The position numbers and the translations under genes are program-made. Of a stretch of DNA of 64,000 bases, positions 35,493 to 45,205 are shown in pieces. Under the pieces are notes generated by a model, which was not told the DNA's origin, searched no databases, and worked only from the letters and a program-made list of their open reading frames with translations. Each line of letters begins with the position of its first letter. Position 1 is the first letter of the stretch. The stretch comes from Pseudoruegeria aquimaris. GTDB taxonomy: Bacteria > Pseudomonadota > Alphaproteobacteria > Rhodobacterales > Rhodobacteraceae. The stretch is from positions 60,683-124,682 of the forward strand of contig NZ_FWFQ01000010.1 in the NCBI RefSeq assembly GCF_900172235.1, written 5' to 3'.

Positions 35493-37990
35493 TCACACAG
35501 CTTCGATGCGCACGGCGCATTTCTTGAAGTCGGTCTGCTTGGACAGCGGATCGGTGGCATCCAGCGTGACCTTGTTGATCAGCTGGCTGGCATCGAACCA
35601 CGGCACGAAGACAAGCCCGCGCGGCGGCTTGTTGCGCCCGCGCGTCTCCACCCGCGTTTCCATGAAGCCCCGGCGCGAGATCACCTTGACCGCGCTGCCG
35701 CGGCGCAGGCCCATCTCGGCGGCATCGTCCGGGTGCATGTAGCAGAGCGCATCCGGAACCGCCTTGTAGAGCTCGGGCACCCGTTGCGTCATCGAGCCCG
35801 AATGCCAGTGCTCCAGCACGCGCCCCGTGGAGAGCCAGAACGGGTATTCCTCATCCGGGCTTTCCGCCGGCGGCTCGTAGGGCAGCGCGAAGATGTTGGC
35901 CTTGCCGTCCTTGTTGCCGTAGAAATCCCAGCCCTCGCCCTTGGCGTAAGGGTCATACTCCGGGTTGAAACGCCAGCGCGTTTCCTTGCCGTCCACCACG
36001 GGCCAGCGCAGCCCGCGCACCTCGTGATAGGTTTCGAAGGGCGCCAGATCGTGGGCGTGGCCACGGCCGAAGGAGGCGTATTCCTCGAAGAGCCCTTTCT
36101 GGACGTAGAAGCCGAAATGCTCGGATTCGTCGTTGGCATGCTCCTTGCTGGTCTCCTCCAGGCCGAAGGCATTGACCTGGCCGTTGGCGTAGAGCACGTC
36201 AAACAGCGTCTTGCCCGCCACTTCGGGCATCTTGTCGATCAGCTCCTGCGGCCAGACCTCCTCGACGGTGAACCGCTTGGAGAATTCCATCAGCTGCCAC
36301 AGGTCGGAGCGGCTTTCGCCCGGTGCGTGGACCATCTGGTGCCAGAACTGGGTGCGCCGCTCGGCGTTGCCGTAGGCGCCTTCCTTCTCCACCCACATCG
36401 CGGCGGGCAGGATCAGGTCGGCGGCCTGCGCGGTGACGGTGGGATAGGCATCGGAGACCACGATGAAGTTGTCGGGGTTGCGGTAGCCCGGCAGCCCCTC
36501 CTCCATCATGTTCGGCGCGGCCTGCATGTTGTTGTTCACCTGCACCCAGTAGCAGTTGATCTTGCCGTCCTTCAGCATCCGGTTCTGCAACACGGCGTGG
36601 GCGCCCACCTTCTCGGGGATGGTGCCCTCGGGCAGCTTCCAGATCTTCTCGGCCTTGGCGCGGTGCTCGGGGTTGTTGACCACCATGTCCGCGGGCAGGC
36701 GGTGGCTGAACGTGCCCACCTCGCGCGCGGTGCCGCAGGCGGAGGGCTGTCCGGTGAGCGAGAAGGGCGAGTTGCCGGGGGTGGAAATCTTGCCCGTCAG
36801 CAGGTGCAGGTTGTAGATCATGTTGTTGACCCACACGCCGCGCGTGTGCTGGTTCACGCCCATCGTCCAGAGGCTCATCACCTTGGTGTCCGGATCGGCG
36901 TAGAGCTTCGCCAGTTCCTCGATCCGCTCCTCCGGCACGCCGCTGGCCTCGGCGGCCATCTTCAGCGTGTAGGGCTTCACGAACTCGGCGAATTCCTCGA
37001 AGGTGATCGGCTCGGAGGCGCCGGAATCCGGGTTTGCCGCCGCCTGCTGCAGCGGATGCTCCGGGCGCAGCCCGTAGCCGATGTCCTGCGCGCCCTTTTT
37101 GAAGTTCACGTGCTTCTCGACGAACTCCATGTTCACCGCGTCGTTCTCGATCAGGTAGTTAGAGATCGCGTTGAGCAGGATCAGGTCCGTCTGAGGCGCG
37201 AACACCATCGGGATGTCGGCGAGGTCGAAGCTGCGGTGTTGGAATGTGGACAGAACCGCCACCTTCACATGGGGATGGCTGAACTTGCGGTCCGCGATGC
37301 GCGTCCAGAGGATCGGGTGCATCTCGGCCATGTTCGAGCCCCAGAGCACGAAGGCATCGGCGTTCTCGAAATCATCGTAGCAGCCCATCGGCTCGTCGAT
37401 GCCGAAGGTGCGCATGAAGCCCACCACGGCCGATGCCATGCAGTGGCGCGCGTTGGGATCGATGTTGTTGGAGCGGAAGCCCGCCTTCATCAGCTTGGAG
37501 GCGGCGTAGCCTTCCCAGACCGTCCACTGGCCGGAGCCGAACATGCCGATGGCCTCCGGGCCCTTCTCCTTCAGCGTGGCCTTCCACTTCTCGGCCATGA
37601 TGTCGAAGGCTTCATCCCAGCTCACCGGCTCGAAATCACCGTTCTTGTCGAACACGCCGTCCTTCTTGCGCAGAAGCGGCTGCGTGAGGCGGTCGGCGCC
37701 ATACATGATCTTGGAGAGGAAATAGCCCTTGATGCAGTTGAGGCCCTTGTTGACCTCGGCTTCCGCGTCACCATGCGTGGCCACCACGCGGCCCGCCTTC
37801 GTGGCCACCATGATCGAACAGCCGGTGCCGCAGAAGCGGCAGGCGGCCTTGTCCCATTTTTGAGCTCCGTCAGTTCCGCGTCCGTGACGAGGTTCTGCGC
37901 CCCCGCCGGAAGCCCGGCCGCGGCTGCGGCTGCGGCGACGGCCTTTGCCTTGATGGCCTGTCTGCGTGTCAGTTTCACCATGCTGTTCAC
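35493..37990 (-). pseudogene. napA: Periplasmic nitrate reductase catalytic subunit NapA, frame disrupted near the N-terminus
   Basis: NapA is the Mo-bis-MGD catalytic subunit reducing nitrate to nitrite in the periplasm. Its Tat signal and mature start ([39 protein letters not shown]) are in one frame; the iron-sulfur motif [11 protein letters not shown] and all the rest to the stop are in another. The switch lies in a five-base homopolymer at 37857-37861 (TTTTT on the plus strand): three or six bases would restore ELKWDKA or ELKKWDKA. The Mo-ligand cysteine is in [10 protein letters not shown]. The rest, about 830 residues, is intact with no further stop. Error, recent mutation, or slippage are possible. 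GTG start at 37990 overlaps the napD stop (GTGA). Confidence 0.85.
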
Positions 37991-38277
37991 CCGCTCCGTT
38001 GTTCCGTTTCAATCCATGTTTCCGCCGCGCCGTCGTCCATCTGGTGGTAGACGAGCGCTGCACTCACGACGCCCTCGAGCAGCTGGATGCGATCCAGGGC
38101 GTCCACGATCGCCTGCTCACTTTCCGTTTCCATCGCCACGACGATCTTTCCGGCCGGATCGGTGAGGGCGACCTCGGCCGCCGGCTCCCGCGCGATGGCC
38201 TCGGCCACCGCCGCCAGGCGTTCGGGTTTGGCCGTGACCAGAAGGCTCGAGATATGCACCATCGCAAAAGGGCTCAT
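37987..38277 (-). CDS. napD: NapA maturation chaperone NapD
   Basis: NapD is a small cytoplasmic chaperone that binds the Tat signal peptide of NapA until cofactor insertion is complete. The 96-residue protein shows the ferredoxin-like pattern: [20 protein letters not shown], then [20 protein letters not shown] and [15 protein letters not shown]. The ATG at 38277 overlaps the napF stop, and its own stop overlaps the napA start, giving an unbroken coupled napF-napD-napA run. Confidence 0.94.
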   Translation of the reverse strand: MSPFAMVHISSLLVTAKPERLAAVAEAIAREPAAEVALTDPAGKIVVAMETESEQAIVDALDRIQLLEGVVSAALVYHQMDDGAAETWIETEQRSG

Positions 38278-38831
38278 GACGCCGCCTCCATGCTCATGGC
38301 GGGCTGCGCGGTGGCGGCCTCGATCGCGATGGCCCCCGCCGGACAGGGCGCGATGCAGGCGCCGCAGCCCGTGCAAGCCCCGGCATCCAGCGTGATCCCG
38401 CCCGCCGGGCGGATGCGGTAGTCGAAGCGCAGCGCCTGCGTGTCACAGTGATCGGCGCAGAGCCGGCACTCCACGCCGGCACGCATCAGGCAGCTCGCCT
38501 CGATGCGCACCACGTGGGAAAAGCCGGTTGCGGCGCGCTGGTTCGGATCTTCGGGCAAGAGGGTGAAGACATCCGCCTCGCAGGCTTCGGCGCAACGGCC
38601 GCAGAAGGTGCAGGCGGAGTCGCTGAAAACAACGTAGGGGTGGCCGTCGGGATCGGCCGTGAGGATGGCTTCCGGGCAGGCGCCCACGCAATCGCCGCAG
38701 CCCGTGCATTTCTCTGCGACGCTCTGCTCCGGTGCCCAGGGCGGGCGAAGGAGCCGCGCGTCGCGCAGGTCCGACAGCCGCCCCCTCAGAAGGTTGCGGC
38801 GGCCCAGGTCGGTGCCTTCCGTTCGCGCCAT
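38274..38831 (-). CDS. napF: Ferredoxin-type protein NapF
   Basis: NapF is a cytoplasmic iron-sulfur protein that assists NapA maturation, probably delivering iron-sulfur or electrons. The 185-residue sequence contains several four-cysteine motifs: CTGCGDCVGACP, CTFCGRCAEACE, CRLCADHCD-like, and CTGCGACIAPCP, i.e. up to four [4Fe-4S] sites. It starts 3 bases after napE and overlaps napD. No membrane helix is present, as expected for the soluble NapF. Confidence 0.95.
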   Translation of the reverse strand: MARTEGTDLGRRNLLRGRLSDLRDARLLRPPWAPEQSVAEKCTGCGDCVGACPEAILTADPDGHPYVVFSDSACTFCGRCAEACEADVFTLLPEDPNQRAATGFSHVVRIEASCLMRAGVECRLCADHCDTQALRFDYRIRPAGGITLDAGACTGCGACIAPCPAGAIAIEAATAQPAMSMEAAS

Positions 38832-38834
38832 GGG

Positions 38835-39008
38835 CTAGTGCGCCCCGGGCGGGCCGTAGATGAGCTGAAGCATCCAGACGACAAAGCCCCAGCCGCCGAC
38901 GATGGCCACGGACATGACCGGCGCCATGACGACGACCAGCAGGAAAACAGCGAGACGTTCCGAAGATTTCGGTGGTGCCTCAGCCTTTGGATCGGCTTGG
39001 GTTGCCAC
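38835..39008 (-). CDS. napE: Small membrane protein NapE
   Basis: NapE is a short single-span membrane protein found first in alphaproteobacterial nap operons; its role is undefined. The 57-residue product has a hydrophilic N-terminus (VATQADPKAEAPPKSSERLA) and one helix (VFLLVVVMAPVMSVAIVGGW, continuing GFVVWML). The GTG start is set by GGAGGAA and by the family size; the longer frame upstream is not coding. It is the first gene of napEFDABC, with the FNR/NnrR-type box about 70 bases upstream. No napK-like gene precedes it. Confidence 0.9.
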   Translation of the reverse strand: MATQADPKAEAPPKSSERLAVFLLVVVMAPVMSVAIVGGWGFVVWMLQLIYGPPGAH

Positions 39009-39047
39009 GAGATTCCTCCAACAGCGCAAACAAGACGTTGAAACAAC

Positions 39048-39089
39048 AAATACTTTCTGGCCCGACGGTTCGACCTTAACACAGATCAA
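39048..39089 (-). promoter_or_regulatory. FNR/NnrR-type box and -10 region upstream of napE
   Basis: TTAACACAGATCAA at 39076-39089 (reverse TTGATCTGTGTTAA) fits the TTGAT-N4-ATCAA class bound by FNR/NnrR. A GTATTT -10-like hexamer at 39048-39053 places the box near -41.5 of the predicted start, the class II activator geometry. This suggests low-oxygen or nitric-oxide control. Confidence 0.6.
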
Positions 39090-39222
39090 GGTGCGATCAA
39101 AAAAATTTGACCTACTTATTCTCCCATCAAAATCAAAGCGTTCCGCACCCTGTTCACATGGCGCGGAACGCATGCGTAACCCGATACCGCGCGAGCGGCA
39201 GCCCCGCACGGCCCGCCCCGAC

Positions 39223-42200
39223 TCACGCGCCGGCGCTGGCCAGAAGGGCGGCATTGCCACCCGCTGCGGTTGTATCCACGCAGACATGGCGCTCAAGTCG
39301 GCAGCGGGCCGGCAGGTCTGTGGCGGTGACGAGCGGTATCATCGGCCCGTCGCGCCGGGCCAGCGCCTGCCGATAGGCCCGCGCCTCCTGCTCATCCCCC
39401 CAAAAGGCAACGACGCTCACGCCCGCGAGATGCTCCAGCGCCTCCGGGGCGAGATGCCCGTCGAGCGCGGCGCCCGGCGCGACAACCACGGCCGCGCAGC
39501 CCTCGGCCCGGGCGATGCGGGCCTGCTCCTGCGCCGCCGCGAGGCCCGGCCCGAGGCACAGGACGGTGCCGCGCCCGAACACGGACAACCGGTTGGATTC
39601 TCCCGTCGGCCCCGGCAGGCTTTCGGTGCGCAGCAGCAACCCGCCCTGCCGGCCCGCGTCGTCGATCGCCGCCTGAACCGCGCCCACCTCCACGGTGCCC
39701 CCCGCGGGGCCGGCCTCCGCCGCCGGGGCGGACTCGGGGCGGGTGAACCGGGCGAGATAGGCCGGCCCGCCGGCCTTGGGGCCGGTGCCCGAAAGCCCCT
39801 CGCCGCCGAAGGGCTGGCTGCCGACGACGGCGCCGATCTGGTTGCGGTTCACGTAGATGTTGCCCACGCGGATCTTGCGGACGAGTGCGTCCACCCGGCT
39901 GTCGATGCGCGAATGCACCCCGAAGGTCAGCCCGTAGCCCGAGGCGTTGATCTCCTCCACCACGCGGTCAAGCTCCTCGGCCCGGAAGGTGGCGATGTGC
40001 AGCACGGGGCCGAAGATCTCCCGCGTCAGGTCGGCCATGCCGGAAACCTCGATCACCGCCGGCCCGACGAAGGTGCCCTGTTGCGGGGGGCGCAGCTGCT
40101 TCAGCAACCGCCCTTCCGCCTTCGCCGCCGCGACATGGGCCTCGATCCCCGCCTTCGCCTCCGCGCTGATCACGGGGCCGACATCGGTGGCAGCCTGCCA
40201 AGGATCACCGATGCGCAGCGCATCCATTGCGCCGAACAGCATCTTGCGGATCGCCGGGGCTACGTCCTCCTGCACGTAGAGCAGCCGCAGGGCCGAACAG
40301 CGCTGCCCGGCGGACTGGAAGGCGGAGGCCACGATGTCGCGCACGGCCTGCTCCGGCAGCGCGGTGCTGTCCACGATCATTGCGTTCAGCCCCCCGGTTT
40401 CGGCGATGAGCGGCGCGCAGGGCGCCAGCCGCGCCGCCATCACCCGGTTGATGCCCTGCGCCGTGGCGGTGGAGCCGGTGAAGCAGACCCCGCCCACGCC
40501 GGGAGTGCCGGTAAGCACGGGGCCGATCTCGCGCCCGGTGCCGGGCAGCAGCTGAAGCGCCGCACGCGGCACCCCGGCCTCATGCAGAAGCCGCATGGCG
40601 AGGAAGGCGATGGCGTTGGTGGTTTCAGCCGGCTTGGCCAGCACGGCATTGCCGGTGGCCAGCGCCGCGGCGATCTGGCCGGTGAAGATCGCCAGCGGGA
40701 AGTTCCACGGCGAGATGCAGGTGACCGTGCCCAGCGGGCCGTTGGGCTCCTGCTCCGCCCGGGCCGCGTAGTAGCGCAGGAAATCCACCGCCTCGCGCAG
40801 TTCGGCGATGGCGTCGCGCCATGTCTTGCCCGCCTCGCGGGCCAGCAGCGCGAAGATCTCGCCGTGGCGCGCCTCGTAGAGATCGGCGGCCCGCTCCAGC
40901 ACCGCCCGGCGCTCGGCGACCGGGGCCGCCCAGGGCCGCGCGGCCTCGACGGCCTGCGCCGCAAGGGCCGGGGTGACGCACAGGGCCGTGCCCAGCCTGT
41001 CTTCGGGCCGCGCCGGATTGCGGATTTCCAGCGTCTCGCCGCCCTCCTGTGCAAGCCCGTCCGCCAATAGCGGGGTGACGGCATAGGCCTTCTGCGCATA
41101 GGGCGCGCGGGCGGCCTCGATCTGGCCTGCGTGCAGCGGATCGTTCACGTCCCAGCCGCGGGAATTGCGGCGCTCGGGCCGGAACAGATCCGCCGGTGGC
41201 ACCACGGCCGCGTTGCGCCCCGCGGCGGCGAGCGCCTCGAAGGGATCGGCGGCCACGGCGGCGGCCGGCACGGACTCATCGACGATCTGGTTCACGAAGG
41301 AGGAGTTCGCGCCGTTTTCCAGCAGGCGGCGCACGAGGTAGGCGAGCAGATCGCGGTGCGCGCCCACCGGGGCGTAGATGCGGCAGCGGGTGCCGGCCTG
41401 CGCCTTCACGATGTCATGGAGCGCCTCGCCCATGCCGTGCAGCCGCTGGAACTCGAAGGCCTGGAGATCTTCGGCCATCTCGAGGATCGCGGCGACGGTA
41501 TGGGCGTTGTGGGTGGCGAACTGCGGGTAGATGCGATCGGTCATGCCCAGCAACTTGCGCGCGTTGCACAGATAGGCGACATCCGTGGCCACCTTCCGCG
41601 TGAACACGGGGAACCCGGGCAAACCCTCGGCCTGCGCGCGCTTGATCTCGGTATCCCAGTAGGCGCCCTTCACGAGGCGCACCATGATGCGGCGATCGAG
41701 CGTTTCTGCCAGCGCGTGGAGCCAGTCCAGCACCGCGCCCGCGCGCTTGCCGTAGGCCTGCACCACCACGCCGAAGCCCTCCCACCCTTCAAGGGCGGGC
41801 TCCTTCAGCACCGCCTCGATCACGTCGAGCGACAGATCCAGCCGGTCGGCCTCCTCGGCGTCGATGTTGAAGCCCATGCCGGCATTGGCCGCCATCTTCG
41901 CCAGCTCCCGCAGGCGCGGCACGAGATCGGCCATCACCCTTTCGTGCTGAGTGAACTCGTAGCGCGGATAGAGCGCGGAAAGCTTGACGGAGATGCCGGG
42001 ATTTTCGCGGATGTCCTCCGAGGCGCAATGGGGCGCCAGCGCGGTGATGGCCTCGGCATAGGCGGTGAAGAAGGCATCGGCATCGCGCGCGGTGAGCGCC
42101 GCCTCCCCCAGCATGTCGTAGGAGTAGGTGAAGCCCTGCGCCACCCGCGCCGCACCGCGCTTCAGGGCGGATTCGATGGTTTCGCCCAGCACGAACTGGT

Positions 42201-42696
42201 GCCCCATCTCGCGCATGGCGCGGCCAACGGCCACGCGGATCACCGGCTCCCCGAGCCGCCGGATCGCCCCCCGCAGCACGCTGGCGAGCCCCTGCCCGTC
42301 CGACAGCACCTTGCCGGTGAGCATCAGCGCCCAGGTGGAGGCGTTCACGAGGTGCGAGCTGGAGTGCCCTAGGTGCTCACCCCAGGCCGAGGGGGCGATC
42401 TTGTCTTCGATCAGTGCGTCCACAGTCTCGCTGTCGGGCACCCGCAACAGCGCCTCGGCGAGGCACATGAGCGCGATGCCCTCCTTGGTGGAGAGCCCGT
42501 ATTCCGCGAGGAAGACTTCCATCAGGCCCGGATCGGCCCGCCCGCGGATGTCCTCCACGAGCGAAACGGCGCGGGCATGAGCTTTGGCGCGCAGGCTTTC
42601 GCCGATCTGCGCCTCCTGCTGCAGGCGGGCAAGCAGCCCGTCTTCCTCGGCAAAGTGCAGCGCACGGATCCTGTCTCTGAGCGGGGAAAGGGGCAT
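39223..42696 (-). CDS. putA: Bifunctional proline dehydrogenase/P5C dehydrogenase PutA
   Basis: PutA oxidises proline to glutamate in two steps: FAD-dependent proline dehydrogenase then NAD-dependent P5C dehydrogenase. The 1157-residue protein has the PRODH barrel (ISVKLSALYPRYEFTQ, RIMVRLVKGAYWDTEIKRAQ, QFATHNAHTV, FEFQRLHGMG) and the ALDH domain (TCISPWNFPLAIFTGQ, catalytic Cys in AGQRCSALR). There is no N-terminal ribbon-helix-helix DNA-binding domain, so this is not the trifunctional type; a C-terminal extension of about 150 residues after the ALDH domain is present. The ATG at 42696 follows GGAGAG. Divergent putR is the regulator. Confidence 0.96.
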   Translation of the reverse strand: MPLSPLRDRIRALHFAEEDGLLARLQQEAQIGESLRAKAHARAVSLVEDIRGRADPGLMEVFLAEYGLSTKEGIALMCLAEALLRVPDSETVDALIEDKIAPSAWGEHLGHSSSHLVNASTWALMLTGKVLSDGQGLASVLRGAIRRLGEPVIRVAVGRAMREMGHQFVLGETIESALKRGAARVAQGFTYSYDMLGEAALTARDADAFFTAYAEAITALAPHCASEDIRENPGISVKLSALYPRYEFTQHERVMADLVPRLRELAKMAANAGMGFNIDAEEADRLDLSLDVIEAVLKEPALEGWEGFGVVVQAYGKRAGAVLDWLHALAETLDRRIMVRLVKGAYWDTEIKRAQAEGLPGFPVFTRKVATDVAYLCNARKLLGMTDRIYPQFATHNAHTVAAILEMAEDLQAFEFQRLHGMGEALHDIVKAQAGTRCRIYAPVGAHRDLLAYLVRRLLENGANSSFVNQIVDESVPAAAVAADPFEALAAAGRNAAVVPPADLFRPERRNSRGWDVNDPLHAGQIEAARAPYAQKAYAVTPLLADGLAQEGGETLEIRNPARPEDRLGTALCVTPALAAQAVEAARPWAAPVAERRAVLERAADLYEARHGEIFALLAREAGKTWRDAIAELREAVDFLRYYAARAEQEPNGPLGTVTCISPWNFPLAIFTGQIAAALATGNAVLAKPAETTNAIAFLAMRLLHEAGVPRAALQLLPGTGREIGPVLTGTPGVGGVCFTGSTATAQGINRVMAARLAPCAPLIAETGGLNAMIVDSTALPEQAVRDIVASAFQSAGQRCSALRLLYVQEDVAPAIRKMLFGAMDALRIGDPWQAATDVGPVISAEAKAGIEAHVAAAKAEGRLLKQLRPPQQGTFVGPAVIEVSGMADLTREIFGPVLHIATFRAEELDRVVEEINASGYGLTFGVHSRIDSRVDALVRKIRVGNIYVNRNQIGAVVGSQPFGGEGLSGTGPKAGGPAYLARFTRPESAPAAEAGPAGGTVEVGAVQAAIDDAGRQGGLLLRTESLPGPTGESNRLSVFGRGTVLCLGPGLAAAQEQARIARAEGCAAVVVAPGAALDGHLAPEALEHLAGVSVVAFWGDEQEARAYRQALARRDGPMIPLVTATDLPARCRLERHVCVDTTAAGGNAALLASAGA

Positions 42697-42729
42697 GGAA
42701 GCTCTCCAAACTGGGCGTCGGCTCCAGAC

Positions 42730-42788
42730 TAGCGCAAATGCGAAAGTCTTTTTCTCCAACCTATGGCCTTCCGTAGGCGAAAGCGCTA
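42730..42788. promoter_or_regulatory. Divergent putA-putR control region
   Basis: An almost symmetric box CCTATGG-CCTT-CCGTAGG lies at 42760-42777, and outer inverted copies TAGCGC (42730-42735) and GCGCTA (42783-42788) surround it. The centres nearly coincide with the middle of the gap. A Lrp/AsnC-type PutR would be expected to bind here. Confidence 0.45.
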
Positions 42789-42825
42789 AAATAACCGGCA
42801 CACTGAACCCAAAACAGCAAGCAAA

Positions 42826-43287
42826 ATGGCTGATCCGAGGCATATCGACCAATTCGACAAGCGCATCATCGCCGCGCTCAGTGAAAACGGCCGCCTGACG
42901 GTGACGGAACTGGCCAAACGCGTGGGCCTGACGAAAACCCCCTGCCAGCTGCGGCTGAAGCGGCTTCAGGAGGAAGGCTACATCCTCGGCTTCCGCGCCA
43001 TCCTGAACCCCCGCAAGCTGGGGCAGGATCACGTGGCCTTCGTGGAAGTGAAGCTGGAAAGCACCACCGAAGCCGCGCTGACGCGGTTCAACCGCGCCGT
43101 GAACGCCATCCCCGAGATCGAGCAGTGCCACATGATCGCGGGCGCCTTCGACTATCTGCTCAAGGTCCGCACGAAGGACATCCACGCCTACCGCGCGATC
43201 CTCGGCGAGCAGATCTCCGCCCTGCCCCATGTGGCCAACACCTCGACTCACGTCTCGATGGAATCGGTGAAGGACACCGCTTTCTGA
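42826..43287 (+). CDS. putR: Lrp/AsnC-family regulator of proline utilisation (PutR)
   Basis: A 153-residue Lrp/AsnC regulator: HTH at about 8-65 (DQFDKRIIAALSENGRLTVT, LAKRVGLTKTPCQLRLKRLQ) and a RAM effector domain with VAFVEVKLESTTEAAL and CHMIAGAFDYLLKVRT. Divergence from putA matches alphaproteobacterial PutR, which activates putA when proline is present. It probably also responds to its own gene. The downstream BCCT gene may be part of the same regulatory neighbourhood. Confidence 0.92.
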   Translation: MADPRHIDQFDKRIIAALSENGRLTVTELAKRVGLTKTPCQLRLKRLQEEGYILGFRAILNPRKLGQDHVAFVEVKLESTTEAALTRFNRAVNAIPEIEQCHMIAGAFDYLLKVRTKDIHAYRAILGEQISALPHVANTSTHVSMESVKDTAF

Positions 43288-43417
43288 ACAGGGAAGGCAC
43301 CACCCGCCGACCCTGCGGAGACGCCGGGAAAACGGGGCGGAATGTCGGAACACGATCCTCAGACGCGCATTTTGCTGCTACCCTTCCACCATTCAGGGAA
43401 AAATTCGGACACGCATC

Positions 43418-45061
43418 ATGACAGACGAAACCACTGATCCACAGGGCATTCCGGAGCCCGAGGGCACGACCCAGACGATCGAGACCGACTACGAGATCGG
43501 GCAGGACAACGTGACCGCCAGCATCGGCCCCTTCGGGCTGGATTTCCACAACCCGGTGTTCGTGATCTCGGGGCTGTCGGTCGTCGTCTTCGTCTTCTTC
43601 GCTCTCGCGCTGCCGGATGTGGCGGAGTCGGCCTTCGGCACGCTGCGCCCGTGGCTGACCTCGAACTTCGCCTGGTTCTTCCTGAGCGCCGGCAACATCT
43701 TCGTGCTGTTCTGCCTCTTCCTCATCGTCAGCCCCTACGGCTCGGTCCGGCTGGGCGGCTCGGAGGCGACGCCCGACTACAGCTACGCGGGCTGGTTCGC
43801 GATGCTCTTTGCCGCGGGCATGGGCATCGGGCTGATGTTCTACGGCGTGGCCGAGCCCATGAGCCATTTCTCCGCGTCGCTCGGCGGCATCACCGAGGAG
43901 GCCGGCCAGCGCACCGACTGGGCGCCGCTCGGGGCCGCCGCCGGCGATCCGGAGGCCGCGCTCCGGCTGGGCATGGCCGCCACCCTCTACCACTGGGGCC
44001 TGCACCCCTGGGCGATGTATGCCGTGGTGGCGCTGGCGCTGGCGCTGTTCAGCTACAACAAGAGGCTTCCGCTCACCATCCGTTCGGCCTTCTACCCGAT
44101 CTTCGGCGAGAAGGTCTGGGGCTGGTGGGGCCACGTGATCGACACCCTCGCCGTCTTCGCGACGCTCTTCGGGCTGGCCACCTCGCTGGGCTTCGGCGCG
44201 ACGCAGGCCAACGCCGGGCTCAACATGCTCTTCGGCATCCCGGTGGACACCACGACCGAGGTGCTCCTGATCACCGCGATCACCGCCGTGGCGCTGGTGT
44301 CGGTGGTGCGCGGGCTCGACGGCGGCGTGAAGGTGCTCTCCGAGGTCAACATGGGCCTCGCCTTCCTGCTGCTTCTGTTCATCCTCATCGCCGGGCCGAC
44401 ATGGGCGATCCTTTCGATCTTCGGCAGTTCGATCACCGCCTACCTCGGCGATCTGCCGGCGCTCTCCATGCCCTTCGGCCGGGAAGACAGCAACTACATG
44501 CACGGCTGGACGGCCTTCTACTGGGCCTGGTGGATCTCGTGGTCGCCCTTCGTGGGCATGTTCATCGCGCGGGTGTCGCGCGGGCGCACGGTGCGTGAAT
44601 TCATCGTCTGCGTTCTGCTGATCCCGAGCTTCGTCTGCATCCTGTGGTTCTCGGTCTTCGGCGGCACCGCGCTGACGCAGTTCACCGAACAGGGCATCAC
44701 CGCCGTGAGCGAAGCGCCGCTGGAGCTGAAACTCTTCGAGATGCTCAAGGAGCTGCCGCTTTCGTGGTTCACCTCGCTGATCGGCATCGTGCTGGTGATC
44801 GTCTTCTTCGTCACCTCCTCGGACTCGGGCTCGCTGGTGATCGACACCATCACGGCGGGCGGCAAGATCGACGCGCCGATGCCCCAGCGCGTGTTCTGGT
44901 GCTGCTTCGAAGGCGCCGTCGCCATCGCGCTTCTGGTCGGGGGCGGGCTCGCCTCGTTGCAGGCGATGGTGATCTCCACCGGGCTGCCCTTCGCCATCGT
45001 GCTCCTGCTGATGTGCTGGGCCGTCGTGAAGGGGCTTGCGGCGGAACGCCGGGCCCTCTGA
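43418..45061 (+). CDS. BCCT-family betaine/carnitine/choline-type transporter
   Basis: A 547-residue inner-membrane carrier with 12 predicted helices of the LeuT-like fold. The glycine-rich TM motif GMGIGLMFYGVAEP is of the GMGIG type seen in sodium-coupled betaine carriers, and the conserved tryptophan-rich segment is present (FYWAWWISWSPFVGMFIARV, then RGRTVREFI). Substrates are quaternary amines such as glycine betaine, proline betaine or choline, used as osmolytes or carbon sources; the position beside putAR suggests a link to proline-type compounds but is not proof. It ends with a strong terminator. Confidence 0.93.
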   Translation: MTDETTDPQGIPEPEGTTQTIETDYEIGQDNVTASIGPFGLDFHNPVFVISGLSVVVFVFFALALPDVAESAFGTLRPWLTSNFAWFFLSAGNIFVLFCLFLIVSPYGSVRLGGSEATPDYSYAGWFAMLFAAGMGIGLMFYGVAEPMSHFSASLGGITEEAGQRTDWAPLGAAAGDPEAALRLGMAATLYHWGLHPWAMYAVVALALALFSYNKRLPLTIRSAFYPIFGEKVWGWWGHVIDTLAVFATLFGLATSLGFGATQANAGLNMLFGIPVDTTTEVLLITAITAVALVSVVRGLDGGVKVLSEVNMGLAFLLLLFILIAGPTWAILSIFGSSITAYLGDLPALSMPFGREDSNYMHGWTAFYWAWWISWSPFVGMFIARVSRGRTVREFIVCVLLIPSFVCILWFSVFGGTALTQFTEQGITAVSEAPLELKLFEMLKELPLSWFTSLIGIVLVIVFFVTSSDSGSLVIDTITAGGKIDAPMPQRVFWCCFEGAVAIALLVGGGLASLQAMVISTGLPFAIVLLLMCWAVVKGLAAERRAL

Positions 45062-45083
45062 GGCGCGCTGCATCGCATCCCTG

Positions 45084-45112
45084 CGGACGGCCCCGCCCGG
45101 GCCGTCCGTTTT
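45084..45112 (+). terminator. Intrinsic terminator after the BCCT gene
   Basis: CGGACGGCCC pairs perfectly with GGGCCGTCCG around a 5-base loop and is followed by TTTTG, 23 bases after the stop. Confidence 0.85.
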
Positions 45113-45205
45113 GCCGCATCGGGCCTTCGCCGCATTGATCGGGGCCGTGTGCTCTGCAAACCTGCCCCGAGATCCCGCCGCCCCTCGCCGCCCGGAGTGC
45201 CCCAG

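Noticed and set aside
35343..38165. Plus-strand 940-residue frame opposite napAB
   Set aside because: No motif and composition of a shadow frame; napAB are certain by cofactor motifs.
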